Positions 1-8,240 of a stretch of DNA of 48,296 nucleotides are shown here, one piece after another. The stretch comes from Streptomyces sp. LUP47B. GTDB taxonomy: Bacteria > Actinomycetota > Actinomycetes > Streptomycetales > Streptomycetaceae. A program made the translations under genes and the position numbers. Location: assembly GCF_001746295.1 (NCBI RefSeq), contig NZ_MJAH01000017.1:149590-197885 (forward strand). Direction: 5' to 3'. Under the pieces are notes generated by a model. That model ran no database searches, had not been told where the DNA came from, and saw only the letters and a list, made by a program, of their open reading frames with translations. Within the stretch, counting starts at the first letter, position 1. Each line of letters begins with the position of its first letter.

Positions 1-1
1 G

Positions 2-859
2 ATCTCGGTGAAGCCGGGGACCTACCGTGAGCTGGTCAAGGTGCCGTCCAACAAGCCGCACGTCACCATCCAGGGGTCGGGCGGCAGCCGTAGCGACACG
101 GTGATCGTCTACAACAACGCGTCCGGCACGCCCAAGCCCGACGGCTCGGGCACCTACGGCACCGGCGGCAGCGCCACCGTCGCCGTCGAGGCCGACGACT
201 TCCAGGCCCGCAACCTGACGATCTCCAACGACTTCGACGAGGCCAGTCACCAGGACATCGCAAACCAGGCGGTCGCCCTGCGCACCGCCGCCGACAAGGT
301 GTTCCTCGACGGGGTCATCGTCAGCGGCGACCAGGACACGCTCCTCGTGGACACCGCGGCCAAGGAGAAGCTGGGCCGGGTCTACATGACCAACTCCTAC
401 GTCGTCGGCAACGTCGACTTCATCTTCGGCCGCGCCACCGCCGTGATCGACAAGTCCGTCATCACGCTGAAGAAGCGCTGGAACGGCACCTCGGCCGGTT
501 ACGTCACCGCGCCCAGCACCGCCGCCGGCCGCAAGGGCATCCTCGTCGCCAACTCGACCGTGAACGGGGACGTCTCCTCCGCGAGCTTCTACCTGGGCCG
601 CCCCTGGCACGCCGGCGGTGACGCGAGCCTCGACCCGCAGACCACGGTCCGCAACACCTCGTTGAGCGCCGCGGTCAAGTCCACGCCGTGGACCGACATG
701 AGCGGCTTCTCCTGGAAGGACGACCGGTTCGCGGAGTACAAGAACACCGGCGCGGGCTCGGGTGCGGCGAGCGGCGACCGGCCGCAACTGACCGACGCGC
801 AGGCCACCGGCCAGGAGGTCGCCGACTGGCTGGGCGACTGGACGCCGAGCAGCTCCTGA
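2..859 (+). CDS. Pectinesterase (pectin methylesterase), 3' part, start outside window
   Basis: Secreted carbohydrate esterase family 8 enzyme that removes methyl esters from plant pectin. The reading frame is open to the left edge, so the start and presumably the signal peptide lie upstream; a GTG at base 8 is an internal valine. Counting from that codon, the first catalytic Asp is in GDQDTLL (Asp110), the nucleophilic Asp in GNVDFIFG (Asp137), and the substrate-binding Arg/Trp in YLGRPW (Arg198, Trp200). These are the standard pectinesterase motifs in the right order, followed by a normal family C-terminus ending shortly after the conserved ADWLGDW-like segment. The beta-helix core looks complete from about the second coil onward. 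It stands alone here; any pectin-utilisation neighbours would be to the left. The function call is firm; the exact start is unknown. Confidence 0.93.
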   Translation: MSVKPGTYRELVKVPSNKPHVTIQGSGGSRSDTVIVYNNASGTPKPDGSGTYGTGGSATVAVEADDFQARNLTISNDFDEASHQDIANQAVALRTAADKVFLDGVIVSGDQDTLLVDTAAKEKLGRVYMTNSYVVGNVDFIFGRATAVIDKSVITLKKRWNGTSAGYVTAPSTAAGRKGILVANSTVNGDVSSASFYLGRPWHAGGDASLDPQTTVRNTSLSAAVKSTPWTDMSGFSWKDDRFAEYKNTGAGSGAASGDRPQLTDAQATGQEVADWLGDWTPSSS

Positions 860-948
860 CCTGGTGATTCACCGGCTTTCCGGTCCAGTGTCAGACCCTC
901 GATCTAGGGTGGTTCGGTAGATCGGGAAGTCGGACGGGGGAGCGGAAA

Positions 949-2712
949 GTGGTACGTATCGAAAGGCATCGGGTCGGCGAGGCGGCCGTTTCGGCGGTGC
1001 GGAAGGACTTCGCGAACAGGATCGGTTCGCAGGTCCACTCCATGTCCAAGGCCGGCCCGGTGACGGCGTGGGAGTGGTGGCTGATCGCCAAGGAGTTCGT
1101 CGAGTATCTCGGGGCGCTCTCCGTGGAGACCCCCGATCTGCACACCCCCGAGGCGAAGGTGGTCCTGGAGGACGCCGCCGAGGCGGCCGCCGGCGCGGTG
1201 GCGTACGCGGCGTACTTCCCCCGCGACCACTTCGAGGTCTTCCTCACCTACCCGAACTGGGGCCTGGTCTACGACCGCGAGCCCGGCGGCACTCCGGAAC
1301 CGGTCACGGCCGCCAAGTGGCTGGACGCCTTCTGCCTGGCGATCCTCGCCGAAAAGGCCCAATGGCACAGCGAGGCCTTCCACTTCGCGCGCGAGGCCCC
1401 CCAGCAGGGCCGCTCCGGCCACCCCGACGCCGAACTGATCAACGGCTTCATGGCCTGCGTCATCGGCGACACCGGAGACGACGACGTCACCTATCCGCCC
1501 TCCCGCAAGCAGAAGCTCACCGCGCTCGACGCGGCGCTCGACCGGATCCGGGCACGGGAGACGGAGACCGGCGAGCACCTCGCCGACCAGCCGTACGCCA
1601 TCGGGCTGCGGGCGCTGCGCGCGCTGACCGCGGGTGACCGGGAGGGGTTCGACGAGGCGGTCGTACGACTGCTGAAGCCGCTGACCCGCACCCCCGGTCC
1701 CGGAGCGCGTCCGGGCAGCCTTCTCCCCCTCCTCCCGATCGCCCTGACGGCACTGGCGTACCGCGAGGAGGGCTGGCCGCCGGCCGCCGACAGCGACTAT
1801 CTGCCGGACGCGCTGGTCACCGGCTTCAAGGCCACGCCGCCGCGGGTGGGGCCCTACGGCCGGGACCGCCGCCCGGACGCGGTGGCCGAACTCGCCGCGG
1901 GGGTGGTGGAGTTCGGGCGGCTTCTGGAGCCGCGTCCGCTGGACCCGGACAGTGAGGAGCAGTTCGAGCGGTACACCCGGGACGCCATCACCCCGATGCC
2001 CGGCAAGTCGCTCACCACTTTCGAGCTGGCCTACGCCGTCACCTACCAGGAGCTCCTCTTCCGGACACGCGCCTCGCACACGCCCGACGCGAGCGACGCC
2101 CAGCTGGAGAACCTGCGGCTGGCCGCGGAGCTGGGGGCCGCGTTGTTCCGTACGACACTGGCGGAGCCCGGTACCGACGTGCCGGTGACGATCGACGGCA
2201 GGACCGTGACCTTCCCCGCCTGCCGGGACGAGGACGCCGGGCCGGGGGCCTGGCACCGGGCGGTGCACCTCGCGCTGATCACGGGCCGGCGCGAGCATCT
2301 GGCGCCGCTGGTCCTGGCGGGGCCGGAGCGCGTCGGCCCCGACCGTTCGGTGCCGGCCTCCTACCGGCGGGCCCTGCACGCCTATCTGCGCGGCGAGGAC
2401 CCCGAGTCCGCCACGGACCTGGCGCTGCGGGACGCCGGGAAGGCCCGTGACCAGGGTGTCCTGCCGCCGCCCGCGGTGCTGTTCTCCCAGCTCGTCGAGG
2501 GCGACGAGGAGAGCTTCAACCTGGCCCTCCTGGACGCTCTCACGGCCCACCGCGACCACTACGCCGTCGCCGACCGCCCCACCGACCCCGACGCCGCCCT
2601 CAGCCTCGACATCCTGGCCCTCGTCTGCCACGCCCGGCGGCGGGGCTGGGAGATCAGGGTGCGGTCGCCGTATCTGCCGGCCCGGATAGTGGGGGCGGCG
2701 GAGCCGTTCTGA
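949..2712 (+). CDS. Imm49-family protein with two tandem units (orphan immunity-like protein)
   Basis: A 587-residue cytoplasmic, acidic, alpha-helical protein with no signal peptide or membrane segment. From memory it matches the Streptomyces proteins annotated 'immunity 49 family'. Imm49 proteins are predicted antitoxins of polymorphic toxin systems. An internal duplication is visible: about residues 215-290 (RALTAGDREGF ... LPIALTALAYREEGW ... DYLPDALV) parallel about 505-580 (FSQLVEGDEESF ... LDILALVCHARRRGW ... PYLPARIV), so the protein looks like two Imm49 units joined. The GTG at 949 follows a purine-rich gggggagcgg. No toxin, WXG100 or secretion gene is adjacent, so it would be an orphan immunity gene or a repurposed helical-repeat protein. 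Family assignment moderately confident; biological role unknown. Confidence 0.72.
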   Translation: MVRIERHRVGEAAVSAVRKDFANRIGSQVHSMSKAGPVTAWEWWLIAKEFVEYLGALSVETPDLHTPEAKVVLEDAAEAAAGAVAYAAYFPRDHFEVFLTYPNWGLVYDREPGGTPEPVTAAKWLDAFCLAILAEKAQWHSEAFHFAREAPQQGRSGHPDAELINGFMACVIGDTGDDDVTYPPSRKQKLTALDAALDRIRARETETGEHLADQPYAIGLRALRALTAGDREGFDEAVVRLLKPLTRTPGPGARPGSLLPLLPIALTALAYREEGWPPAADSDYLPDALVTGFKATPPRVGPYGRDRRPDAVAELAAGVVEFGRLLEPRPLDPDSEEQFERYTRDAITPMPGKSLTTFELAYAVTYQELLFRTRASHTPDASDAQLENLRLAAELGAALFRTTLAEPGTDVPVTIDGRTVTFPACRDEDAGPGAWHRAVHLALITGRREHLAPLVLAGPERVGPDRSVPASYRRALHAYLRGEDPESATDLALRDAGKARDQGVLPPPAVLFSQLVEGDEESFNLALLDALTAHRDHYAVADRPTDPDAALSLDILALVCHARRRGWEIRVRSPYLPARIVGAAEPF

Positions 2713-2767
2713 CGGCCTGCGGGACGCCGTCGAGGGCCGGGCCCACCGGTCGTCGTGACCCACGGGC

Positions 2768-2788
2768 GAAGGCCCCGCGGGGGGCTTC
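2768..2788. terminator. Hairpin between convergent genes
   Basis: GAAG(g)CCCC and GGGG(g)CTTC form a short G+C-rich stem around a three-base loop, lying between the convergent ends of the Imm49-like gene and the ABC exporter gene. There is no clear T-tract on either strand, as is usual in Streptomyces. Probable bidirectional terminator. Confidence 0.45.
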
Positions 2789-2844
2789 GTGATCGGTGGG
2801 GTGATCACGGGGTCCTGGCAGGGCCGATGGATACCGGGGTGCGG

Positions 2845-4629
2845 TCAGCGGCGCAGGGGCATCGTGGCGTACGGCAGTTTCCGCAGGACCATCGTGTCCT
2901 CGGGGAGCGGGCCCAGCAGACGGGCGTAGGCGCCTCGCCGGGCCACCAGTTCGGCGTGCGTGCCCGCTTCCACCAGGCGTCCGCCGTCCACCACCAGGAT
3001 CCGGTCCGCGTCCGGGGCCAGGCTCAGATCATGGGTGATCATGATGGTCGTACGGCCGGACATCAGCCGGCGCAGGGGGTGCACGACCTGGCGCGCGGCG
3101 ACCGAGTCGAGGCCGGCGGTGGGTTCGTCGAGGATCAGGACGGGCGCGGCCCGGAGCATCGCGCGGGCGATGGTGATCCGCTTGAGCTGGCCGCCGGACA
3201 GTGCCGCCGTACCGGGGGCGATCCGGGTGTCGTAGCCCTCGGGGAGCGAGGAGATGAAGTCGTGGGCCGCCGCCGACCGGGCCGCCTGCTCGACCTCCTC
3301 GTCGCTCGCGCCCGGCCGGCCCGTCCCGATGTTCTCGCGGATCGTTCCGTTGAGGATCAGGGTCTCCTGCGGGAGCAGGGCGACCTGCTCCCGCAGGAAC
3401 TCCAGGCCCATGTGGGTGAGCGGGACGCCGTCCAGGGTGATCACGCCCGCGGAGGGGTCGTAGAAGCGGGTGAGGAGCTTGGACAGGGTGGACTTGCCGG
3501 CGCCGCTCGGGCCCGTGATGATCACCAGTTCGCCGGGCGCGGCCGAGAAGGACACGTCGGTGAGGGAGTCGCGGCGGGCGGTGGGGTAGCGGAAGTGGAC
3601 GCCGTGGAAGCCGACCCAGCCGCGGACCGGCCAGACCGGGACGGGTTCGGCCGGGTCGCCGACCGACGGTTGCGCGTCCAGGATCTCGTTCAGGCGCTGG
3701 GCGCCGGCGGTGGCGGCCGTGAGGGTCAGACCCAGTTGGCCGAGGTTGCGGATTGGCGGGTACAGGTAGCCGATGAAGGCGGCGAAGGCGAGGAGCTGGC
3801 CCAGGGTCATCCGGCCGGCCGAGATCTCCCAGACGCCCAGACCGATCACGGCCAGCACACACAGCGTCTCGACGACCTCGACGAACTGCTCGTACATCTC
3901 ACTCAGCCGGGCCCCGCGCACGGAGGCTTTCATCCAGGCGCGGGCCTCGCGGTCGAGGCGTCTCTCCTCGTCGCGGCGGCGGTTGTAGGCCTGCGTGAGG
4001 ACCACATTGCCGAGTGACTCCTCCACCACGGAGGTGATCGCGCCGTCCGCGACCCGCTCGTCCTGCGAGGCCTCCTTGATGCGGCCGGAGAAGCGGCGGG
4101 CGGCGATCAGGAACAGGGGCGCGAGGACGAAGGTGGCAAGGGCGAGGTCCCAGCGCAGGTACAGGGCGGCGGCCGAGTAGAAGACGGCCGAGAAGGCGGC
4201 GGCGACGGTGCCGACGACGCCGGACACGACCATCTGCTCGATGGCCTCGACGTCACCAGTGAGGCGTTCGACCAGATCGCCCTGGCGGTGCTTCTGGAAG
4301 AAGTGCGGGGGCAGGTCCTGGATGTGCCGGAAGACCTTCGCGCGCAGGCGCAGCACGAATCTCTCCGCGGTCCAGGTCGCGAGCGAATTGCCGAAGTAGC
4401 CGACGAGCGCGCCGAGCGCGGCAACCCCGAGCCAGGCGCCGGCCGGGCCCCAGAAGGCGGCGAGCGAACCGGCCTTCAGGGCGGTGTCGGTGAGTTCCGC
4501 GAACAGCAGGATCGCGGCGGTCTCGGCGAGCGCGGAGACCACCACGCACGCGACGATCGCCGCCAGCCATCTGCGGTCGCCGCGGGTCAGCGGCCAGAAA
4601 CGGCGGAAGGCCTCGCGGACTTCCCTCAT
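2845..4629 (-). CDS. ABC exporter, fused membrane and ATPase half-transporter
   Basis: A 594-residue type IV (B-type) ABC exporter half, expected to work as a homodimer in the cytoplasmic membrane. Residues about 1-310 are a six-helix ABC_membrane domain. The ATPase domain has Walker A GPSGAGKST (373-381), a Q-loop near 421, signature LSGGQ (477-481), Walker B LILDE (498-502) and switch His in ITHD (533). No C39 peptidase domain is present at the N-terminus. The gene starts with ATG 110 nt downstream of a 38-residue basic-peptide gene on the same strand, with a 12-bp stem-loop between them. Related exporters carry lipids, drugs or peptides; the neighbour makes a cationic peptide substrate or partner conceivable, but that is inference. 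The C-terminal tail after about residue 575 (VLRKLPYATMPLRR) extends beyond the usual fold. Confidence 0.9.
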   Translation of the reverse strand: MREVREAFRRFWPLTRGDRRWLAAIVACVVVSALAETAAILLFAELTDTALKAGSLAAFWGPAGAWLGVAALGALVGYFGNSLATWTAERFVLRLRAKVFRHIQDLPPHFFQKHRQGDLVERLTGDVEAIEQMVVSGVVGTVAAAFSAVFYSAAALYLRWDLALATFVLAPLFLIAARRFSGRIKEASQDERVADGAITSVVEESLGNVVLTQAYNRRRDEERRLDREARAWMKASVRGARLSEMYEQFVEVVETLCVLAVIGLGVWEISAGRMTLGQLLAFAAFIGYLYPPIRNLGQLGLTLTAATAGAQRLNEILDAQPSVGDPAEPVPVWPVRGWVGFHGVHFRYPTARRDSLTDVSFSAAPGELVIITGPSGAGKSTLSKLLTRFYDPSAGVITLDGVPLTHMGLEFLREQVALLPQETLILNGTIRENIGTGRPGASDEEVEQAARSAAAHDFISSLPEGYDTRIAPGTAALSGGQLKRITIARAMLRAAPVLILDEPTAGLDSVAARQVVHPLRRLMSGRTTIMITHDLSLAPDADRILVVDGGRLVEAGTHAELVARRGAYARLLGPLPEDTMVLRKLPYATMPLRR

Positions 4630-4673
4630 GACGACTCCCTTTCGTGTGCGGCGGTCGCGGTGGCGGAGACGGC

Positions 4674-4726
4674 CGAGGCGGGGCCCCCGGCGCGAGACTC
4701 GCTCGCCGACCGGTGGCCCCGCCTCG
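4674..4726 (-). terminator. Stem-loop between peptide gene and exporter gene
   Basis: Perfect 12-bp inverted repeat CGAGGCGGGGCC (4674-4685) and GGCCCCGCCTCG (4715-4726) in the 109-nt gap after the small-peptide stop. It could partly terminate or stabilise the upstream transcript so that the peptide is made in excess over the exporter, as is often seen between a precursor or binding-protein gene and its transporter genes. No T-tract is present. Confidence 0.55.
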
Positions 4727-4738
4727 CGGCCTGCTCCG

Positions 4739-4855
4739 TCAGCCCTTGTGGGCGATGGGGCGGCGCTTCGGCGCGTGCTTCTTCGGGGTCTTCTTCTTCG
4801 GGGCCGGAACGGGCTTGGCGGCCTTCTTGACGGGGGCGATCTTGTGGAAGCTCAT
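4739..4855 (-). CDS. Small highly basic Lys/Pro/Ala-rich peptide (38 aa)
   Basis: An ATG frame of 38 codons ending in TGA. The ribosome site is excellent: AGAAGGA, 7 nt before the ATG. The product begins MSFHKIAPVKK, has a middle rich in KKAAKP/APKKKTPKK motifs and ends RRPIAHKG. I count 11 Lys, 2 Arg and 3 His with no acidic residue, so it should be strongly cationic and unstructured, somewhat like a histone H1 tail. No signal peptide, Cys, or typical leader cleavage site is visible. It lies directly upstream of, and on the same strand as, an ABC exporter gene, separated by a hairpin. It could be an exported peptide or precursor, a nucleic-acid-binding peptide, or a regulatory leader peptide. 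I do not recognise a named family. Confidence 0.62.
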   Translation of the reverse strand: MSFHKIAPVKKAAKPVPAPKKKTPKKHAPKRRPIAHKG

Positions 4856-5045
4856 GTCTGCATCCTTCTCTGCCTATGAATGAATTTGATTTACTTGGCG
4901 AATTCGTTTATGTCGTTCGCTTTCGACATGGAAAACACTACGGCATTCCTGCGGCCGAAAAAGCCATTCCGCCTTAGACCTCAATAAGATTGGTTGTGCA
5001 TTCCCTGAGAATCGAAAGGCTGACACAGAATTTAAGGGCGGACAT
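4856..5045 (-). promoter_or_regulatory. A+T-rich upstream region of the basic-peptide gene
   Basis: By hand count about 45% G+C over 4861-5040, against about 70% around it. It separates the DUF2993-like gene from the small-peptide gene on the same strand, so it probably holds the promoter of the peptide/exporter pair. I could not pick a convincing -35/-10 pair. A 12-codon frame (4891-4929, minus) lies inside but lacks a ribosome site. Confidence 0.45.
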
Positions 5046-6182
5046 CTACGGACCGACCGCCAGTGCGGAACCCTCGACGCGCACCCTGATGCCGTCCTTC
5101 GCCACGCGCACGTCCCGCAGGCGCAGTTCCCCGCTCGGCGGCTCGGGCAGGCGGAAGCCGAGGGAGAGGCGGTCGGCGAGGACCGGGCGGGTGAGCCGGG
5201 AGAGGGCGTCGAGCAGCGCCGGGTCCAGGCCCAGACGGTCCAGGAGCTCGGGGTGGGCCAGGGCCAGGTCGAGGAGGTTCAGACGCATGGCCTGCCGTAC
5301 GAACTCCGGGCGCCCGGTCAGCCGGGACAGCGCGGCGTCGGAGCGCTGCGCCTCCCGCACGGTGGCATCGGGCACGCCCAGCGCGCGCACGACGGACGGG
5401 ACCGCCAGCAGGGCCCTCGCCCTACGTGTCTCCCGGGCGACGGCCGCCGCGGACGCACGGGTCAGATGCAGGCCCTGCGAGGCGCGCGTGCCCGGCCGGT
5501 AGGTCGCCAGCTCCCCGATGTCCAGGCGCATCCCGCCGATCCGGGTGTCGACGCCCCGCTCCCCGTCGCGCGCCACCCGCACGTCGGCCCGCAGCCGCAG
5601 ATCGTGTCCGGCGACCGGAAGAGTGCCGCGCACGGCGACCCGGTCCCGGCCCGCTCCCGTGAACGTCACCTGGGACGCGCCGAGTTCGCGGTTCATGTCG
5701 GCGAAGGAGAGCAGGACGTCACCGTCCAGCCGGGGAACTCGCGCCCCGCGCACGGAGGTCGGCCCGTCGCCGTCGAGCCGTATGTCATGGGCCGTCGCCG
5801 ACACCGCGGCCAGCGTGACCCGGTCGGCCGCCACGTCCGGGACGGTCACCTTGACGGAGTCCAGGCGCCTGCCCACGAGTTGCGGCAGGAAGGGGAATCC
5901 GTCGATCTCCACCTCGGGCGCCGCGGTCAGCCGCAGCCGGTCCTTGAGGGTGTCCGCGGCCCGGTGCTCGGCGTACAGGACCGCCCAGCGGTCCGCGAGC
6001 GTGAGGAACGCGGCAAGCACCAGCAGCGAGGCGACCGTCTTCAGCGCGAACGGCAGGCCCGTGAAACGGCCCCGCCGACGCCTCCGCCCGGTACGGCGGT
6101 GGGTGGTCGGCGGGGCCGGGGGTTCTTCGTGCGGGACGTCATACGGGCGGGGATGCGTGGGTATGGGGTGGGGGGAAGGCAT
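5046..6182 (-). CDS. DUF2993/LmeA-like single-pass membrane protein
   Basis: A 378-residue protein with a Pro- and Arg-rich cytoplasmic N-terminus (RRTGRRRRRGRF), one membrane helix at about residues 44-62, and an extracytoplasmic domain whose segment AAPEVEIDGFPFLPQLVGRRLDSVKV is typical of DUF2993. The mycobacterial member LmeA acts in lipomannan elongation in the periplasm and binds phospholipid; streptomycete members are largely uncharacterised. The fold is related to lipid-binding tubular domains, so a role in envelope lipid handling is plausible. The gene lies 69 nt downstream of the 5'-nucleotidase gene on the same strand and may be cotranscribed. No clear ribosome site precedes the chosen ATG; the only alternative starts would cut into the basic N-terminus. 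Confidence 0.8.
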   Translation of the reverse strand: MPSPHPIPTHPRPYDVPHEEPPAPPTTHRRTGRRRRRGRFTGLPFALKTVASLLVLAAFLTLADRWAVLYAEHRAADTLKDRLRLTAAPEVEIDGFPFLPQLVGRRLDSVKVTVPDVAADRVTLAAVSATAHDIRLDGDGPTSVRGARVPRLDGDVLLSFADMNRELGASQVTFTGAGRDRVAVRGTLPVAGHDLRLRADVRVARDGERGVDTRIGGMRLDIGELATYRPGTRASQGLHLTRASAAAVARETRRARALLAVPSVVRALGVPDATVREAQRSDAALSRLTGRPEFVRQAMRLNLLDLALAHPELLDRLGLDPALLDALSRLTRPVLADRLSLGFRLPEPPSGELRLRDVRVAKDGIRVRVEGSALAVGP

Positions 6183-6251
6183 CGATCCATCCGATCATGC
6201 GAACACCCCCCACCCGCAACCCGCTCCGGCCCGTGCGACTCAGCTCACGAT

Positions 6252-8066
6252 CTACTGGACGACCGTGATCCGGTTCGCGGTCGGCGGCGCGATCGGGCTG
6301 CTCGCCGACGAGTTGGCCGTCAGGTACTCCACGAGAGCGGCGAGGTCGTCGCCGCCGACGAGGTCGCCCGTGCCCTGGCCCAGCGTGGTGAAGCCGTCGC
6401 CGCCGCCCGCGAGGAAGCTGTTGGTGGCGACGCGGTAGGTGGCCGCCGGGTCGACGGCCGTGCCGTTCAGCTTCACCGAGCCGACGACGATCCGGTCCAC
6501 GCCGGTCTTCGTCAGGTCCAGCGTGTAGGTGAGGTTCGCCGACGGCTGCAGGATCTTCGGCGAGGCCGCGTTCGACCCGCTCACCTGCTCCTGGAGCACC
6601 TTGATCAGCTGCGTCCCGGTGAAGTCCTGGAGGTTCACGGTGTTGGAGAAGGGCTGCACGGTGAAGCCCTCGGCGTACGTCACCACTCCGTCGCCCTCGG
6701 CCCCCTTGGCCGCGTAGGTCAGGCCCGCCCGGACCCCGCCCGGGTTCATCAGCGCGAGGTCGGTTTCGGGGTCGAGTTCCTTGCCGTACGCGAGTTGCGC
6801 GTCGGCGATCAGGTCACCCATCGGCGACTCGGTGCCGGTGTTCGGGACGTCGGCGGAGATGTAGCCGACCGCGCGGTCGCCGACGGGCGCCGCGAGGGTG
6901 TTCCACTTGCTGATCAGCTGGGTCATGTCGGGCGCCTTGGCGACGGTCCGGGTGACCACGTGGTTCGCCGACTTCACGGCCGTACGGGCGATGTCGCCGG
7001 TGAACCGGTCGTACGTCAGCGTCGTGTCCGTGTAGAGCCGGCCGAAGGAGGCGGCCGAGGTGACCATGCGGGGCTTGCCCGACGGGTCGGGGATCGTGCA
7101 CACGTACGCGGCGTGCGTGTGGCCGGTGACCAGGGCGTCCACCGAGGGCGAGATGTTCTTGGCGATGTCGACGATCGGGCCGGAGATGCCGTCGCCGGCG
7201 CCCGGGGAGTCACAGTTGTAGTTGTACGAGCCCGAGGCCGGCTGCCCGCCCTCGTGGATGAGGGCCACGATCGACTTGACGCCCTGCTTCTGCAGCACCT
7301 TGGCGTACTTGTTGATCGTCTCGACCTCGTCCTTGAACTTCAGGCCCTTGACGCCCTCGGCGGAGACGACACCCGGGGTGTCCTCCAGGGTGACGCCGAT
7401 GAAGCCGATCTTGACGTCCTTCTTCTTCCACACCCAGTACGGCTTGAGGATCGGCTTGCCGGTCTTCTCGTCCAGGACGTTGGCCGCGAGGTAGGGGAAG
7501 TCGGCGCCCTCGAACTCCTTGTCGGTGTAGCAGCCGGCGGTGGGGTGACAACCGCCGTTCTGCAGACGGGCCAGTTCCTTGGCACCCTCGTCGAACTCGT
7601 GGTTGCCGACGGACGTGACGTCCAGGTCGAGCTTGTTCAGCGCCTCGATGGTGGGCTCGTCGTGGAAGAGACCCGAGATCAGCGGAGACGCGCCGACCAT
7701 GTCACCACCGGCGGCGGTGACGGAGTACGCGTTCCCCTTGCGCGCCTCCCGCAGATGGGTGGCGAGGTACTCGACACCACCGGCGTCGATCGTCTTCGTG
7801 GTCCCGTCGGCCTGCAACTCGGTGACCCGGCCGGAGGAGCCGGACGGCGGCTCCAGGTTGCCGTGCAGGTCGTTGAAGGACAGCAGCTGGACGTCCTGGT
7901 AGCGGCTCGGCAGCGGCTTGCCGTGCTTGTTGTCGTGCGCACCCGCGGGCAGCGCGGCGGCGAGGGCGCCGACGGTGGCGAGACCGGCGGCCGCGGCGAC
8001 CAGACGGTACGTACGACGTCTGCGCCGAACGGCGTCCGACTGGTGCGACTGGGATATGGCTGGCAT
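6252..8066 (-). CDS. Secreted bifunctional 5'-nucleotidase / metallophosphoesterase
   Basis: A 604-residue UshA-type enzyme that hydrolyses extracellular nucleotides to nucleoside and phosphate, so it belongs to phosphate scavenging. The N-terminus has an Arg run (RRRRR) then a hydrophobic core ending in AGA, a signal peptide with cleavage near residue 43. The metallophosphoesterase domain shows FNDLHGN (Asp66, His68), GGDMVGAS (about 120-126), GNHEFDE (154-160) and GHTH (315-318). The 5'-nucleotidase C-terminal substrate domain follows (GGVRAGL, then a QPFSNTV segment) to the end. Length is normal for the family. It is divergent from mshD across 174 bp; three 9-bp repeats lie in its leader. 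I did not find a convincing PHO box here, although phosphate control would make sense. Confidence 0.93.
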   Translation of the reverse strand: MPAISQSHQSDAVRRRRRTYRLVAAAAGLATVGALAAALPAGAHDNKHGKPLPSRYQDVQLLSFNDLHGNLEPPSGSSGRVTELQADGTTKTIDAGGVEYLATHLREARKGNAYSVTAAGGDMVGASPLISGLFHDEPTIEALNKLDLDVTSVGNHEFDEGAKELARLQNGGCHPTAGCYTDKEFEGADFPYLAANVLDEKTGKPILKPYWVWKKKDVKIGFIGVTLEDTPGVVSAEGVKGLKFKDEVETINKYAKVLQKQGVKSIVALIHEGGQPASGSYNYNCDSPGAGDGISGPIVDIAKNISPSVDALVTGHTHAAYVCTIPDPSGKPRMVTSAASFGRLYTDTTLTYDRFTGDIARTAVKSANHVVTRTVAKAPDMTQLISKWNTLAAPVGDRAVGYISADVPNTGTESPMGDLIADAQLAYGKELDPETDLALMNPGGVRAGLTYAAKGAEGDGVVTYAEGFTVQPFSNTVNLQDFTGTQLIKVLQEQVSGSNAASPKILQPSANLTYTLDLTKTGVDRIVVGSVKLNGTAVDPAATYRVATNSFLAGGGDGFTTLGQGTGDLVGGDDLAALVEYLTANSSASSPIAPPTANRITVVQ

Positions 8067-8086
8067 ACGCCCCCCTGAGCTTCTGC

Positions 8087-8113
8087 TGAATCCGGTGGTT
8101 CCGGTGATTCCGG
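8087..8113 (-). repeat. Three 9-bp direct repeats in the 5'-nucleotidase leader
   Basis: On the plus strand: TGAATCCGG, TGGTTCCGG, TGATTCCGG, back to back. They lie 21-47 nt before the nucleotidase start. The spacing is not the 11-bp period of PHO boxes. A possible -10 (TAGGCT, 8140-8145, minus) lies just upstream. Could be an operator or chance. Confidence 0.4.
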
Positions 8114-8240
8114 ATGAGGAAGTGCCCCCGTCCGGGCGCAGCCTAGGGTCAACGCGCGTAGCGCGACAGTGGTTTCGCGGTTACATCCTGGTTGCTTCTT
8201 TGCCGCCGCTTTGCCCGGACCTCCCCTTACCCTCGTAGCC

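Noticed and set aside
904..2808. Long minus-strand open frame (634 codons) opposite the Imm49-like gene
   Set aside because: Arg/Gly/Val-rich composition typical of the antisense of a high-G+C gene; the plus frame has proper codon bias and family similarity.
4891..4929. 12-codon minus-strand frame (MSKANDINEFAK) upstream of the basic peptide
   Set aside because: No ribosome site and too short to support without expression data; an alternative leader peptide remains possible.
5253..8078. 941-codon plus-strand frame across the DUF2993 and 5'-nucleotidase genes
   Set aside because: Antisense shadow spanning two well-recognised minus-strand genes; no domain recognised.
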